A stretch of 64,000 nucleotides of DNA from Schistocerca nitens. Taxonomy: Eukaryota > Arthropoda > Insecta > Orthoptera > Acrididae. Shown here piece after piece: positions 44,661 through 55,043 of the stretch. The DNA lies in NCBI RefSeq assembly GCF_023898315.1, contig NC_064619.1:343375150-343439149 (forward strand), read 5' to 3'. Below the pieces are notes generated by a model. It searched no databases. It was not told the origin of the DNA and was given only the letters and a program-made list of their open reading frames with translations. How positions within the stretch are numbered: the first letter of the stretch is position 1; every line of letters begins with the position of its first letter. Made by a program: the position numbers and the translations under genes.

Positions 44661-47600
44661 ATGGCCTTGTTACATTGGAACATACGAGGTATTCGATCTA
44701 ATCGGGAGGAATTACAACTGCTCCTCCGCCTACACTGTCCGCTCATCCTTGGTCTCCAAGAAACCAAGTTGCGCCCAACTGACCGTTTTGCCTTTACCCA
44801 CTATACCTCGGAGCGGTATGACCTCACCCCTGTGGAAGGTATTCCAGCTCATGGTGGGGTCATGTTGCTCGTTCGGGATGATGTCTATTACCATCCCATC
44901 CCATTGACCACCCCACTCCAAGCAATAGCTGTCCGTATTACTCTTTCTGCCTTTACTTTTTCAGTTTGTACCGTTTACACTCCATCGTCATCCGCAGTTA
45001 GTCGGGCTGACATGATGCACCTGATTGTTCAGCTCCCTCTGCCGTTTTTATTGTTTGGCGACTTCAATGCCCATCATCCCCTTTGGGGCTCTCCTGCATC
45101 CTGTCAAAGAGGCTCCCTCTTGGCAGATGTCTTCAACCATCTCAGTCTTGTCTGCCTCAATACTGGCGCCCCGACTTTCCTCTCGGACTCTACTCATACC
45201 TACTCCCACTTGGACCTTTCGATCTGTTCTACCACTCTTGCTCGTCGGTTCGAGTGGTATGTCCTTTCTGACACCTATTCGAGCGACCACTTCCCCTGTG
45301 TCGTTCGTCTCCTGCACCACACCCCATCCCCACGTCCTTCGAGCTGGAACATACCGAAAGCTGACTGGGGACTTTACTCCTCCCTGGCGACCTTTCCGGA
45401 CCACGATTTTCTCAGTTGTGACAGTCAGGTCGAATACCTCACGGCTGTTATCATCAATGCTGCTGAACATTCCATTCCTCATACTACCTCTTTTTCACGT
45501 CGCGTTTCCGTCCCCTGGTGGAATGAGGCTTGTAGAGAGACTATCCGTGCTCGATGACGTGCTTTACGCACCTTTCGCCGCCATCCTACGTTGGCGAATT
45601 GTATTGAATACAAACGACAACGAGCGCAATGCCGTAGAGTCATCAAAGACAGCAAAAAAGCTTGTTGGGCCTCTTTCACCAGCTCCTTTAACAGTTTTAC
45701 TTCCTCTTCTGTCGTTTGGGGTGGCCTGCGCCGGCTGTCGGGCATTAAGGCCCACTCGGTACCTGGCCTGACCTCAGGTAATGAGGTCCTTGTTGATCCT
45801 GTGGCTGTCTCCAACGCCTTCGGCCACTTTTTCGCGGAGGTTTCAAGCTCCGCCCATTACCACCCTGCCTTTCTTCCCAGGAAACAGGCAGAAGAGGCTC
45901 GGTGACCTTCCTTCCACTCGCTGAATCTGGAAACTTATAATGCCCCCTTTACTATGCGGGAACTTGAACGTGCCCTTACACTGTCCCGGTCCTCTGCTCT
46001 GGGGCCAGATGCCATTCACGTTCAGATGCTGGCACACCTTTCTCCGGCGGGCAAAAGCTTCCTTCTTCGTACCTACAATCGCGTCTGGACCGAGGGTCAG
46101 GTCCCCATGCGTTGGCATGACGCCGTCGTTGTTCCTATACCCAAACCTGGGAAGGATAGACACCTTCCTTCTAGTTACCGCCCCATTTCTCTTACAAGCT
46201 GTGTCTGTAAGGTGATGGAGCGCATGGTTAACACTCGGTTAGTCTGGATTCTTGAATCTCGACGGCTACTTACCAATGTTCAATGCGGCTTTCATCGCCG
46301 CCGCTCCGCTGTTGACCACCTTGTGACCTTGTCGACATTCATCATGAACAACTTTTTGCGAAAGCGCCAAACGGTAGCCGTGGTCTTCGATTTGGAGAAG
46401 GCTTATCATACCTGTTGCAGAGGAGGTATCCTCCGCACTATGCACAGGTGGGGTCTACGCGGTCGGCTGCCCCTTTTTATTGATTCCTTTTTAACAGATC
46501 GAAAGTTTAGGGTACGTGTGGGTTCCGTATTGTCCGACGTCTTTCTCCAGGAGGATGGAGTGCCTCAGGGCTCTGTCTTGAGCGTAGCCCTTTTTGCCAT
46601 CGCGATCAATCCAATTATGGATTGCATTCCACCTAATGTCCAATACCTTTCTCGTGATCTACTGCAGTGCCCAGAGAACATGCCTCCTGGAGCACTGCCT
46701 TCAGAGTTGTCTCGACAGCCTATACTCGTGGAGCGTCGCAAATGGCTTCCGGTTCTCTGAAGAGAAGACGGTTTGTATCAACTTTTGGCACTATAAAGCG
46801 TTTCTTCTGCCATCCTTACATCTCGGTCCCGTTGTTCTCCCATTCGTGGAAACAACTAAGTTTCTAGGGCTCACATTGGACAGGAAACTTTGTTGGTCTC
46901 CGCACGTCTCTTATTTGGCGGCCCGTTGTACACGTTCCCTTAATGTCCTCAGAGTTCTTAGTGGTTCATCTTGGGGAGCGGATCGCACTGTCCTGCTTCA
47001 CTTGTATTGGTCCATAGTCCGATCGAAGCTGGATTATGGGAGCTTCGTCTACTCGTCTGCTCGGCCATCCCTCTTACGCCGTCTCAACTCCATCCACCAT
47101 CGGGGGTTACGTCTTGCGACCGGAGCCTTCTACACTAGTTCCGTCGAGAGTCTTTATGCTGAAGCTGCCGAATTACCATTGACCTACAAGCGTGACGTTC
47201 TGCTGTGTCGGTATGCCTGCTGGCTGTTGTCAATGCCCGACCACCCCTCTTATCAGTCCTTCTTCGCCGATTCTCCCGACCGTCAGTACGGGTTGTATGT
47301 GTCTGCCCTGCTGCCCCCTGGAGTCCGCTTCCGTCGCCTGCTTCGACAATTGGATTTTGCCCTCCCTACCACCTTCAGAGAGGGTGAGAGCCCGACACCA
47401 CCTTGGCTCCAGGGTCCGGTTCATATTTATCTCGACCTCAGCTCGCTCCCGAAGGAGGGTACTCCGGCTGCAGTGTATTGCTCACGGTTTGTCGAACTTC
47501 GTGCGCGACTTGCCAGTCACACCTTTATTTACACCGATGGCTCCAAAACTGACGATGGTGTCGGCTGTGCCTTTGTCGTCGGGGCCGTCACCTTTAAATA

Positions 47601-48327
47601 CCGGCTCCTCGACCAATGTTCCAGCTTTACGGCCGAGCTTTTTGCTCTCCATCAGGCCGTTCAGTATGCCCGCCGCCACCGCCATTCATCGTATGTACTC
47701 TGCTCTGATTCACTCAGTGCTCTTCAGAGCCTTGGAGCTCCCTATCCGGTCCATCCCTTGGTGCAACGGATCCAGCAGTCCCTCCATTCTTTCGCTGATG
47801 ATGGCTCTCCTGTCAGCTTTCTTTGGGTTCCCGGACATGTAGGAGTGCCTGGGAATGAGGCTGCTGATGCTGCAGCCAAGGCTGCAGTCCTCCTGCCTCG
47901 GCCGGCCTCCCATTGTGTCCCGTCATCTGACGTTAGTGGGGTTGTTTGTAAGAGGCTTGTGTCGTTGTGGTGGGATACTTGGTCATCCCTTCAAGGAAAC
48001 AAGCTCCGAGCAGTAAAACCGTTCCCAACTGCTTGGACAACCTCCTCCCGACCAACTCAGCGAGAAGAGGTCCTTCTGACCAGGTTGCGGATTGGGCATT
48101 GCCGGTTTAGCCACCTCTACCTGCTCTCCGGTGACCCAGCCCCGCAGTGCCCTTGTGGTCAAGCATTAACAGTGCGCCATGTTTTATTGTCGTGTCTCCG
48201 CTTTAGTCAATCTCGTGTTGTCCTGTCCCTGCCATCTACTTTATCGGATATTTTAGCTGATGACGCTCGAGCAGCTGCTCGTGTTCTTCGTTTTATAACT
48301 TTGACTGGCTTGTCCAAAGACATCTAA
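44661..48327 (+). pseudogene. LINE B ORF2 (endonuclease, damaged RT, intact RNase H)
   Basis: The ATG at 44661 opens 'MALLHWNIRGIRSNREEL'. Endonuclease: 'GLQETKLR', 'LLFGDFNAHHPLWG', 'YSSDHFPCV'. TGA at 45555-45557 (CGA expected) and a stop at 45903. RT: 'SALGPDAIHVQML', 'YRPISLTSCVCKVMERM', 'AVVFDLEKAYHTC' and 'EDGVPQGSVLSVALF'. After 'PPNVQ' the YxDD-bearing segment is missing and the frame shifts (near 46645) to 'CLDSLYSWSVANGFRFSEEK'. RNase H (47520-47890) is intact: 'IYTDGSKTDDG', 'TAELFALHQA', 'LCSDSLSAL', 'WVPGHVGVPGNEAAD'. It ends with a knuckle and 'LTGLSKDI'. Confidence 0.87.
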
Positions 48328-48440
48328 CTCTTTTACTTATATAATCTGCATCTTTGTAAGGACTTTCTGGTGTGTGTGTGTATCCCCCCCCCCCTCCCCT
48401 TGAGTTTTACTAGATTCTATGTGCTCTAACAATTGTGACT

Positions 48441-48471
48441 GGGCGCTAATGACCTCAGTAGTTGAGCGCCC
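48441..48471 (+). promoter_or_regulatory. 3'-UTR stem-loop of LINE B
   Basis: GGGCGCT (48441-48447) pairs with AGCGCCC (48465-48471) around a 17-nt loop containing 'GACCTCAGTAGT'. The stem is identical to that of LINE A, and both are followed by a '.TAAAC' phrase and then the tail. Confidence 0.7.
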
Positions 48472-48516
48472 TTAAACGACAAAAAAAAAAAAAAAGAAAA
48501 GAAACACCAGGATGAC

Positions 48517-48869
48517 ACTTTTCGCATTTTCAGGTCGTCATGCAGGATTGTGGGCACAGAACCCACAGCAATGCCAACTCTGGAGGCGATCTGTTCAACA
48601 GTCATTCGGCGATCCCCCAAAACAATTCTCTCCACTTTCTCGATCATGTCGTCAGACCGGCTTGTGCGAACCTGAGGTTGTTTCGGTTCGTTGTCACACG
48701 ATGTTCTGCCTTTATTAAACTGTCGCACCCACGAACGCACTTTCGACACATCCATAACTCCATCACCACATGTCTCCTTCAACTGTCAGTGAATTTCAAT
48801 TGGTTTCACACCACGCAAATTCAGAAAACGAATGATTGCACGCTGTTCAAGTAAGGAAAACGTCGCCAT
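48517..48869 (-). pseudogene. Mariner transposase, N-terminal part
   Basis: It starts at 48869 with 'MATFSLLEQRAIIRFLNLRG', has an in-frame stop near 48793, then 'SKVRSWVRQFNKGRTSC' and 'MTVEQIASRVGIAVGSVPTI' (the two helix-turn-helix motifs that bind the inverted repeats), up to 'HDDLKMRKV' at the LINE B junction. Together with 41805-42498 it makes one mariner transposase of usual length, interrupted by LINE B and inactive. Confidence 0.85.
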
Positions 48870-49059
48870 TTTAAGTATTTAAAACAGTTCTCATTCTCAC
48901 CGCTGGCGGTAAAATTCCATCTGCCGTACGGTGCTGCCATCTCTGGGACGTATTGACAATGACCGCGGCCTCATTTTAAAACAATGCACATGTTTCTCTC
49001 TCTTTCCAGTCCGGAGAAAAAAAATCTGAGGCCTTAGAACTTGAATGCACCTCGTACAA

Positions 49060-49853
49060 ATCAAGCCCTCATATATTTTTTCCTTTTACAGTACGAATGA
49101 AACTTGCTTGTGAATCAAAGAATCACTCGTTTTGTCAACCATAATAGAAAAATGTTCAGTCTTCTTGATTTAAGCCAATACCTTTCTCAACATAGACTTT
49201 CCTAGTAGATCAATGATCTCTTTTTGAATATCGTGAGACATGTACTTATACCCTGAATGCCCTAAACAATCTTTAAACTCGGGTATCTCATTCTTTCGGA
49301 GTTTCAGCAATTGATAAAAAATTGAGTTTACATCTTTGTGCCCTCTAATTGCTAGTCCTTGTCGGCATAGAAACTGCATGGTAGTAAAAATGGTCTCAAG
49401 AGCTAAATGGCCATTCTTCATATCACTATCTAACTGTTCATTCAATTGGGCTGCCACACTTCGGTTAGTGATAGAATTTAGTTTCAGAACACCTTTTTTA
49501 TGCATAAATGTATTTTCATGAAGACAGAATATTTCCAAACCCTTTTTCCAGTTAGAAAACCCTACAAACGTAAATGCATCTTTTTTTGAAGAAAATTGTA
49601 ATAGATTTTTAGCACCTGCCTCTTTGCGGGTTTTGCAAAAAACTTTTTCGGTAGATGCTTCATATGCTAGTCGTGTATATATGATCAATCAAGACTTCTG
49701 TAATGATCTTCCCTTATCAGATTGTTGAGGTTTTGGCTGTGAACCGTTCTTGCCTGAAGATGATGAAGCAATTGACAACACAATAACTGTTGGAGCTTGA
49801 CATGCAGTATCATCATCTTCCAAGCGTGCCTTTTTGGTAACAAATTTATCCAT
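49060..49853 (-). pseudogene. hAT transposase, N-terminal part
   Basis: It starts at 49853 with 'MDKFVTKKARLEDDD'. An in-frame TGA stands near 49690; next come 'VFCKTRKEAGAKNLLQ', 'FTFVGFSNWKKGLEIFCLHE' (TTF/BED-like zinc-finger region with His), 'QLNEQLDSDMKNGHLALE', 'FLCRQGLAIRGHKDVNSIF', 'YKYMSHDIQKEII' and, after a TAA at 49170, 'HFSIMVDKTSDS' with the first catalytic Asp, ending at the mariner junction. This is the organisation of ZMYM1-like hAT transposases. The second and third catalytic blocks are not found. Confidence 0.82.
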
Positions 49854-50365
49854 TGCAAACTTAAGTCACAATACCCTAAGAGACTAAAGTAAATGAGTGA
49901 AATATACTCATATAAAATAGTCCACTAGGTACTACAGTCAGAACACTAAACATGTCTGCAGCATGCAGTGAACAAAACTGTCCACACTGAATGACTGCAA
50001 CAGCAGGGTGGGCTTTATATAGCCACAGATTCGTAATGTCTCGAAGCATCAAGGCGAGCCGAGGCACAGGGTTCCAGGTGCTTTTGCTCCCATCCTTTTG
50101 ATGTCGCCGTGGCCACATTGCTGGGCCGCCGGCGTCAGACTTTACCGGGACAAATTCTAAGTATGCCTGGAGCACCGTAACACTATCATGATTCACACCA
50201 CTCGTTTTCAGTTAACCTACTCACTACCATAATAATTATTTGTTTTAACTCATTACTGAATGTATTTTGATAGGTAACTATCATCAAACGAGGAAAATAA
50301 AAAATTCCAACATAATTTTGTGATTTTACAAATCATAATATAATTATTAATTTTCTTGAATTATT

Positions 50366-50387
50366 GGGGGGGGGGGGGGGGGGGGGG
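50366..50387 (+). repeat. Run of 22 G in the hAT subterminal region
   Basis: Twenty-two consecutive G lie 75 bp inside the right end of the hAT element. The left subterminal region has shorter C and G runs (34491-34505). Its length makes it prone to slippage and sequencing error. Confidence 0.9.
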
Positions 50388-50470
50388 CAGGCGCAGGCCT
50401 CGGCCCCCTGCCCCCAAACTATTGTTTGAGGCGTCTCAGGCCCCATGGAGTCGGTGCCTGTGTGAACAGC

Positions 50471-51034
50471 AGAATAATTGTGAACATGATTGTTTCTGGC
50501 TCGAGGGGTCTCTTTTAGATATGCTTAAGGCATATATCTTCCTAATATTGCCATCAAATACGAAAAGTCACAATTTTTTCTGGCAGTTGTGAAGTATTGC
50601 AGAAGCAGGACATACATACACAAATTCAGTAATCTTATTATTATCACATTTTATGCAGATGATGAGCATGCATAAAGTATGTGCTTGTGAGTTGCTAGTT
50701 GAAAATGTCACTTGGAATTTACATGTCAAGTGGTTCAAGTGCATAATTTTGAGTCGCTTATCATAGGTCTTTACAGTGCAGTCTGCTGTTCAGAAAATGA
50801 AATGTTTGAGTGTGCATATCTCATCTTTCTTTAAAGATATGTGATTAACTTGTGACATGTGGATTACCTTTACTCTTAACACCATCTTCTAACATAGTTT
50901 TAGATTCTTGTACGCCCAAAGCTAGTTACTGAACTGTGTTAACAATGCTTTGCCCTTCATCATTGATAGTCCATTACATGGTACAGTTGATGATAATGTG
51001 TAAGGTTGCAATAACATCCAATTCATTAGCTGTA
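50471..51034. other. Non-coding stretch between hAT and the next inverted-repeat element
   Basis: AT-rich, no coding signals, no recognised repeat. It should be the pre-insertion host sequence on the right of the hAT element. The antisense RTE-like relic seen left of the hAT cannot be followed here. Confidence 0.5.
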
Positions 51035-51756
51035 TCACTTCAGGCAGGGGGAGTTACCTTCATAGTCTCGGATGTTATTGAATTTAGCGTACGTTAAAAT
51101 TCATGAGTAAGTAAGAAACACATTTTTGTTGTCTCCAAAAAAATTCCTGCCCTGAGATACAGGCCCCCAAAGATGACACTGCGAAAACCATTTTGAAGAC
51201 CCGAATTTCAGAAAATTTTTAAAAATGCTGTATCTCTGTAACAGTTCTAGATATTTTGTTAGAGTTTTTTTTATATGAAAGATAATTGCTTTATGATTAC
51301 AATGGTATCCTCTAGTTGGACATATCTGTCAAAGTCCTTTTACTCTCGGCTGTGAATTTTTTTTTATAATTTACAGCATTTTTTTAAATTTTTTTTGTTA
51401 ATTATCATCATGTAATACTATATTCTCAGCAAAGGAGAGCTTCCATTTTTAACTTGGACAGGTTTTATTTTAATTTTTTTTTAACTTTAAAGGATAATGT
51501 ATGTCTTCACTGAAGCTTTTTCTCACTAATTTCTTTGTTAAAATGTTTATTTCTATTGTCTTTGTTGCAGTTATTTATTTTCACTTTCATTGTTGCATAT
51601 ATTTTGGAGTTTCTTTCTCGTGGTTGTCCATAGTAGCTTTCTGTACTGTAATTGTTCAGTGCTAATTTATTTACTGAAGAGGCTTCTAAGAAATCTGAGA
51701 CCATCTAGTGAGTTCTGTGTTTTCATGAGGAATTTGCCAGTTGACACAGCTGCAGT

Positions 51757-51996
51757 GTGTTTGTGGCACGTGTGTATGACTGTGACTCATGGATTGCAGA
51801 GATTATAGACAGCTGTCATGAGTTAAACGAAACTGTAGTGAACTTTATGCTACCACATGGACCAGCTGCTGGATATAGGTTTCCAGCTGAAGGACAGAAT
51901 CAATGCCATCAGTGCTCACTTCCTGTTCATAATGTTTTGAAGATTGTAAGTGCTCTGGTCCATATTGGTTCAACAGGAAGGCAACTCACTAAATGA
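51757..51996 (+). pseudogene. Short relic ORF inside the inverted-repeat element
   Basis: The frame reads 'VARVYDCDSWIAEIID', 'NETVVNFMLPHGPAAGYRFP' and 'CHQCSLPVHNVLKIVSAL' and stops at 51996. Phrases like 'VA.VYD..WW.G.I', 'V.FMHPHGPA.SF.WP' and 'C.VP..HVL' recur in uncharacterised, repeat-associated insect proteins as I recall them, so this is probably the end of a transposon protein. I cannot name the family or a function. Lies 200 bp inside the left inverted repeat; nothing upstream in this frame is convincing. Confidence 0.35.
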
Positions 51997-52111
51997 AAAG
52001 AAGATACTTGAAGCTGTGAACACATTTTTAGTTCATTGACCCGCTAATTTCTGTACAAAACAGAGCGCACAGAAGTTGTATAAATTGAAACCTTTAAGTC
52101 TTTGGACCTTC

Positions 52112-52173
52112 AAATGGTTCAAATGGCTCTGAGCACTATGGGACCCAACTGCTGTGGTCATCAGTCCCCTAGA

Positions 52174-52177
<4 letters not shown>
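52112..52177 (-). mobile_element. SINE, 3' portion (left of LINE D)
   Basis: 'GGTTCAAATGGCTCTGAGC' to 'CAGTCCCCTAGAACTT' is the distal part of a SINE whose tRNA-like head is at 61500-61630. The SINE's own target duplication is CTTTGGACCTTC (52100-52111) and CTTTGGGCCTTC (61631-61642), 11/12. LINE D entered at CCCTAGAACTT. Confidence 0.85.

Positions 52178-52216
<39 letters not shown>
52175..52216. repeat. (CTT)n run, 3' tail of LINE D
   Basis: About 13 CTT units form the 3' tail of the minus-strand LINE D, directly at the target duplication. Confidence 0.9.
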
Positions 52217-52217
<1 letters not shown>

Positions 52218-52228
52218 AGTTGCCAATC

Positions 52229-52902
52229 CTAAGATTGATTTGCAGCAGCTCTCCAGTCAGTGCGATTGTCGGCCAGCCTCTTCAATTCCGTGAAACTTCC
52301 GCATCCTAGGTCCTGCATTATCTGGCTTATGTACTTTCTTCTAGGTCTGCCTCTTGCCCTTTTGCCCTCCACAAGGCCTTCCGTTATAGTGTGGAGAAGA
52401 CTTTCATGTCTCAGAATGTGTCCCATCCATATATCTCTCCTCTTCTTGACCGTCTTCCAAAGAACTGGAACTTCCTCCGCTCTCTGCAGGACTTCTTCAT
52501 TTGTCATCCTGGCCGTCCATGGAATTTTTAACATCCTTCGCAGACACCACATTTCGAATCCTTCAATCCTTCTTCTTTCGTCCTCTCCAAGTGTCCAGGT
52601 TTCGCTGCCGTAGAGAAGCACACTCCCAACAAAGGTCTTTATTAACCGCTTCCTTAACGACAGACTTATCATATTTGATGTGAGGAGTCCTTTCCTTTTA
52701 TAGAATGCAGTCTTTGCCTGATTTATTCTACTTATTACATCTTTCCTACTACGACCATCTGATGTTATTCTGCTTCCCAAGTAGACAAAGTCTTGTATTT
52801 CTTTCAGCTTCTCTCCATTCAGCCTTATATTCGTAATTGCTTGATTATTTTGTTTGCTTGCAACTAAGATTTTTGTTTTTGACTTATTAATTTTCATGTT
52901 GT
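52229..52902 (-). pseudogene. LINE D reverse transcriptase, C-terminal part
   Basis: This is the open frame downstream of the palm: 'MKINKSKTKILV', 'IQDFVYLGSRITSDGRS', 'LLYGSETWTLG', 'MWCLRRMLKIPWTARMTNEE', 'IWMGHILRHESLL', 'RARGRPRRKYISQIMQDLGC', ending 'WRAAANQS' at 52229, very close to the end of the RTE at 11.2 kb ('WRAASNQSQD'). Uninterrupted for 222 codons. It joins the part at 58991-59810 at 'NTLATWYN', where LINE C is inserted. Confidence 0.88.
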
Positions 52903-52916
52903 ACCATGTAGCAAGA

Positions 52917-53010
52917 CCCCCCTGCGGGTTCGGGGGTTAGAATAGGCCCGCGGTATTCCTGCCTGTCGTAAGAGGCGACTAAAAGGAGTCTCAAATGTTT
53001 CGGCCTTATG
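52917..53010 (+). promoter_or_regulatory. Conserved 5' leader of LINE C
   Basis: The 5' C-run (52917-52922) can pair with GGGGG (52931-52935). Then 'GAATAGGCCCGCGGTATTCC' and a block shared with LINE B at 42548-42583. Within the block GTCG and CGAC can pair around TAAGAGG. Non-LTR elements often carry an internal promoter or ribozyme here; which, if either, applies is unknown. Confidence 0.5.
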
Positions 53011-53508
53011 TGATGGTCCCCTCTCGGGTTTGACCTCCATCTTTCTAAATTCTTCCAAAGAGCGAGCCAATTGGGGAAGGGCGCCTTACATGGTGCACTG
53101 TATCCGTCGTGCATTGAGACCTTTAGCCGGCTTTTTCGTTGTTGCAATGGTGTCCCGCTCGTTTTCCATCTCTTGGGCGATTACCACCCTGCACTCTGTG
53201 GTGTTGTTTTTAACTGCAACAACGACCTTGGACAGTTTTGCACCTAAGATCCAGCACAGTAGCCAGCCCGTTGTGGTGGGGCCGCCATGTACCCTCTTGG
53301 TTGTAGCCCCCCTGACAACACAGGGATCGCTCTACTGATGCCTGCGCCGTTAACTCCCCACGTATGCCAAGGAGTAGATGCCCATCTCCTTGGGGCATCA
53401 GGACTCCCGGCAATGGCCGTCCTGCCAGGTGGCTATTGCTGCGGCTGGGTGGCGCCCGTGGGGAGGGCCCTTGGTCGGAGTAGGTGGCATCAGGGCGGAT
53501 GACCCGCA

Positions 53509-55008
53509 ATGAAGCGTGGTACATCATCTCTCGCTGGCGGCCAGCCGTCAGCAGTCTCTAAGCGTTCCAAAGCTCACTTTAAGGCTAATGTGTATGACCC
53601 CAAATCGTTCCCCTCCCTGGCCACACCATGGGAGGAACGAAAGGCTATGAATGAGAGCGACAGGTATTCGCCCCGGTATCTCGTCTGTACCAGAGCTGAC
53701 GGGGAATCGTTTGTGTCTGTGAAGCCTCAGTTTTTTGTGGAACATTTAGAGGACAAGTTCGGGGAGGTGGAGGGCTTGTCCAAGATGCGGTCAGGGTCAG
53801 TCTTAATAAAAACGGCATCCTCTGCCCAGTCACGAGCCTTGCTCGCTTGTACGAAGTTGGGGGATGTTTCTGTCACTATCACCCCCCATAAAAGCTTAAA
53901 TATGGTTCAGGGACTTATTTTTCACCGCGATCTCCTTTTACAGTCCGATGACGAGCTGCGCGCCAACTTAGAGCGACGAGGTGTACATTTCGTCCGGCGC
54001 GTTCATCGGGGTCCGAGGGACAATCAGGTTGCTACCGGTGCCTTCATCTTGGCCTTCGAGGGTGATACGTTACCGGAAAAGGTCAAGGTGATGGTCTACC
54101 GATGTGACGTCAAGCCCTATATCCCTCCCCCGATGCGGTGCTTTAAGTGCTGGAAGTTCGGTCACATGTCCTCTCGCTGTACTTCTAGCCTCACATGTCG
54201 AGATTGTGGACGCCCATCTCATCCCGATACTCCATGTGCTCCGCCTCCCGTCTGTGTCAACTGTGGAGAGCCTCATTCCCCTTGCTCGCCGGACTGTAGT
54301 GTCTTACAGAAAGAACGCAAAATCATGGAATATAAGACCCTGGACCGACTGACTTACACTGAGGCCAAGCGGAAATTTGAACGGCTACATCCCGTGCGCA
54401 TGATGTCATCTTATGCCTCCACTGTCACTCCTACTCCAGCTCCTTCAGCTGCAAGATATACAGTCAGCTCTCGGAACCAGAGGACCTCACCTGCCCCCTT
54501 GACCACGGGGGCCCCTTCTCTTGCTGTTGCTCCCACACCATCTACCTCGGGAGCAGCACCCACTAAACCATCGTGGACGCCAGTCCCCCCTTCTCAGCCG
54601 GAGAAGCGTAAGTCTTCTTCGGCTTCTCTCGCTCGGAAGGGATCCCTTGGGTCACTCCCTTCCCAGGTTCCTACCAGCGGCACAGCAGACACCAGCCAGT
54701 GGCTGAAGCAGCCACAGGTCGCTGGTCGACGGGCTTCGCGTTCCACTTCGGTCCCAGAGACTGACTCCAATAAGCCCTCTCACCAACGGCAACCAAAGGA
54801 ACAGCGAGAGAAAACGACTCTGAAGACCCGCAAGTCCAAGACACCTGCGGTGGCACCTACTCCACCGCTACATAAAAGCTCTGCATCTGAGGATGAGGTG
54901 GAGATCCTTGCGTCCGCTGAGGACCTCGATCTCGCCAGTCCCTCAGACGCAATGGGTAGCACTTGCACGGGTGCTCCATCGGATGTGGCAGGTGACCCAG
55001 CGGCGTAA
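53509..55008 (+). CDS. LINE C ORF1 protein (gag-like, CCHC knuckles), intact
   Basis: 499 codons from ATG 53509 ('MKRGTSSLAGGQPSAVSKRS') to TAA. Residues ~35-75 contain 'SFPSLATPWEERKAM' and 'YSPRYLVCTRADGESF'; ~85-200 form a nucleic-acid-binding region with 'HLEDKFGEVEGLSKMRSGSV', 'GLIFHRDLLLQSDDELRANL' and 'FILAFEGDTLPEKVKVMVYR'. Three zinc knuckles follow at ~211-260: 'CFKCWKFGHMSSRC', 'CRDCGRPSHPDTPC', 'CVNCGEPHSPCSPDC'. The C-terminal half is Ser/Pro/Thr-rich. It should package LINE RNA into a ribonucleoprotein. ORF2 begins 35 nt after its stop in another frame, so ORF2 probably depends on reinitiation. Homologous to the damaged ORF1 of LINE B. Confidence 0.93.
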   Translation: MKRGTSSLAGGQPSAVSKRSKAHFKANVYDPKSFPSLATPWEERKAMNESDRYSPRYLVCTRADGESFVSVKPQFFVEHLEDKFGEVEGLSKMRSGSVLIKTASSAQSRALLACTKLGDVSVTITPHKSLNMVQGLIFHRDLLLQSDDELRANLERRGVHFVRRVHRGPRDNQVATGAFILAFEGDTLPEKVKVMVYRCDVKPYIPPPMRCFKCWKFGHMSSRCTSSLTCRDCGRPSHPDTPCAPPPVCVNCGEPHSPCSPDCSVLQKERKIMEYKTLDRLTYTEAKRKFERLHPVRMMSSYASTVTPTPAPSAARYTVSSRNQRTSPAPLTTGAPSLAVAPTPSTSGAAPTKPSWTPVPPSQPEKRKSSSASLARKGSLGSLPSQVPTSGTADTSQWLKQPQVAGRRASRSTSVPETDSNKPSHQRQPKEQREKTTLKTRKSKTPAVAPTPPLHKSSASEDEVEILASAEDLDLASPSDAMGSTCTGAPSDVAGDPAA

Positions 55009-55043
55009 TCTGCCTTCCCAGTCCCGTCACGCCTTTCTCCGCA

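Larger units (their letters stand above)
42511..48504 (+). mobile_element. I-like LINE B, RT active site deleted
   Basis: Target duplication CACCTGGATGAC (42499-42510) and CACCAGGATGAC (48505-48516), 11/12. The 5' end starts TCCCCCTGTGGGTCCGGGG, with a leader shared almost base for base with LINE C. ORF1 and ORF2 are followed by a 3' stem-loop (48441-48471) and an A-rich tail (48480-48504). It lies in the mariner transposase gene and is the innermost element of this nest. Confidence 0.9.
41730..49054 (-). mobile_element. Mariner transposon split by LINE B
   Basis: Inverted ends CGAGGTGCATTCAAGTTC and its complement GAACTTGAATGCACCTCG are flanked by TA (41728-41729, 49055-49056). Without LINE B the element is about 1.3 kb, standard for mariner. 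Its terminal repeats remain almost perfect over 26 bp. The transposase is on the minus strand. It entered the already degenerate hAT transposase gene. Confidence 0.92.
34459..50462 (-). mobile_element. hAT transposon (ZMYM1-like transposase), internally deleted and triply invaded
   Basis: Ends are CAGGGGTGCCGACT (34459) and the complement of CACAGGCACCGACT (50462), 10 of 14 positions equal. The 8-bp flanks are TAAACAGC (34451-34458) and TGAACAGC (50463-50470), a hAT-type target duplication. The transposase lies on the minus strand: N-terminus near 49853, C-terminal dimerisation region near 41100-41300, tail at 35170-35284. LINE A (35285-41086) and a mariner (41730-49054) sit in it. The central catalytic part is missing. 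A run of 22 G at 50366-50387 lies in its subterminal region. Confidence 0.8.

Noticed and set aside
50366-50387. G-run as a functional G-quadruplex
   Set aside because: A single homopolymer in a dead hAT subterminal region. It could be slippage or sequencing error, and nothing ties it to regulation.
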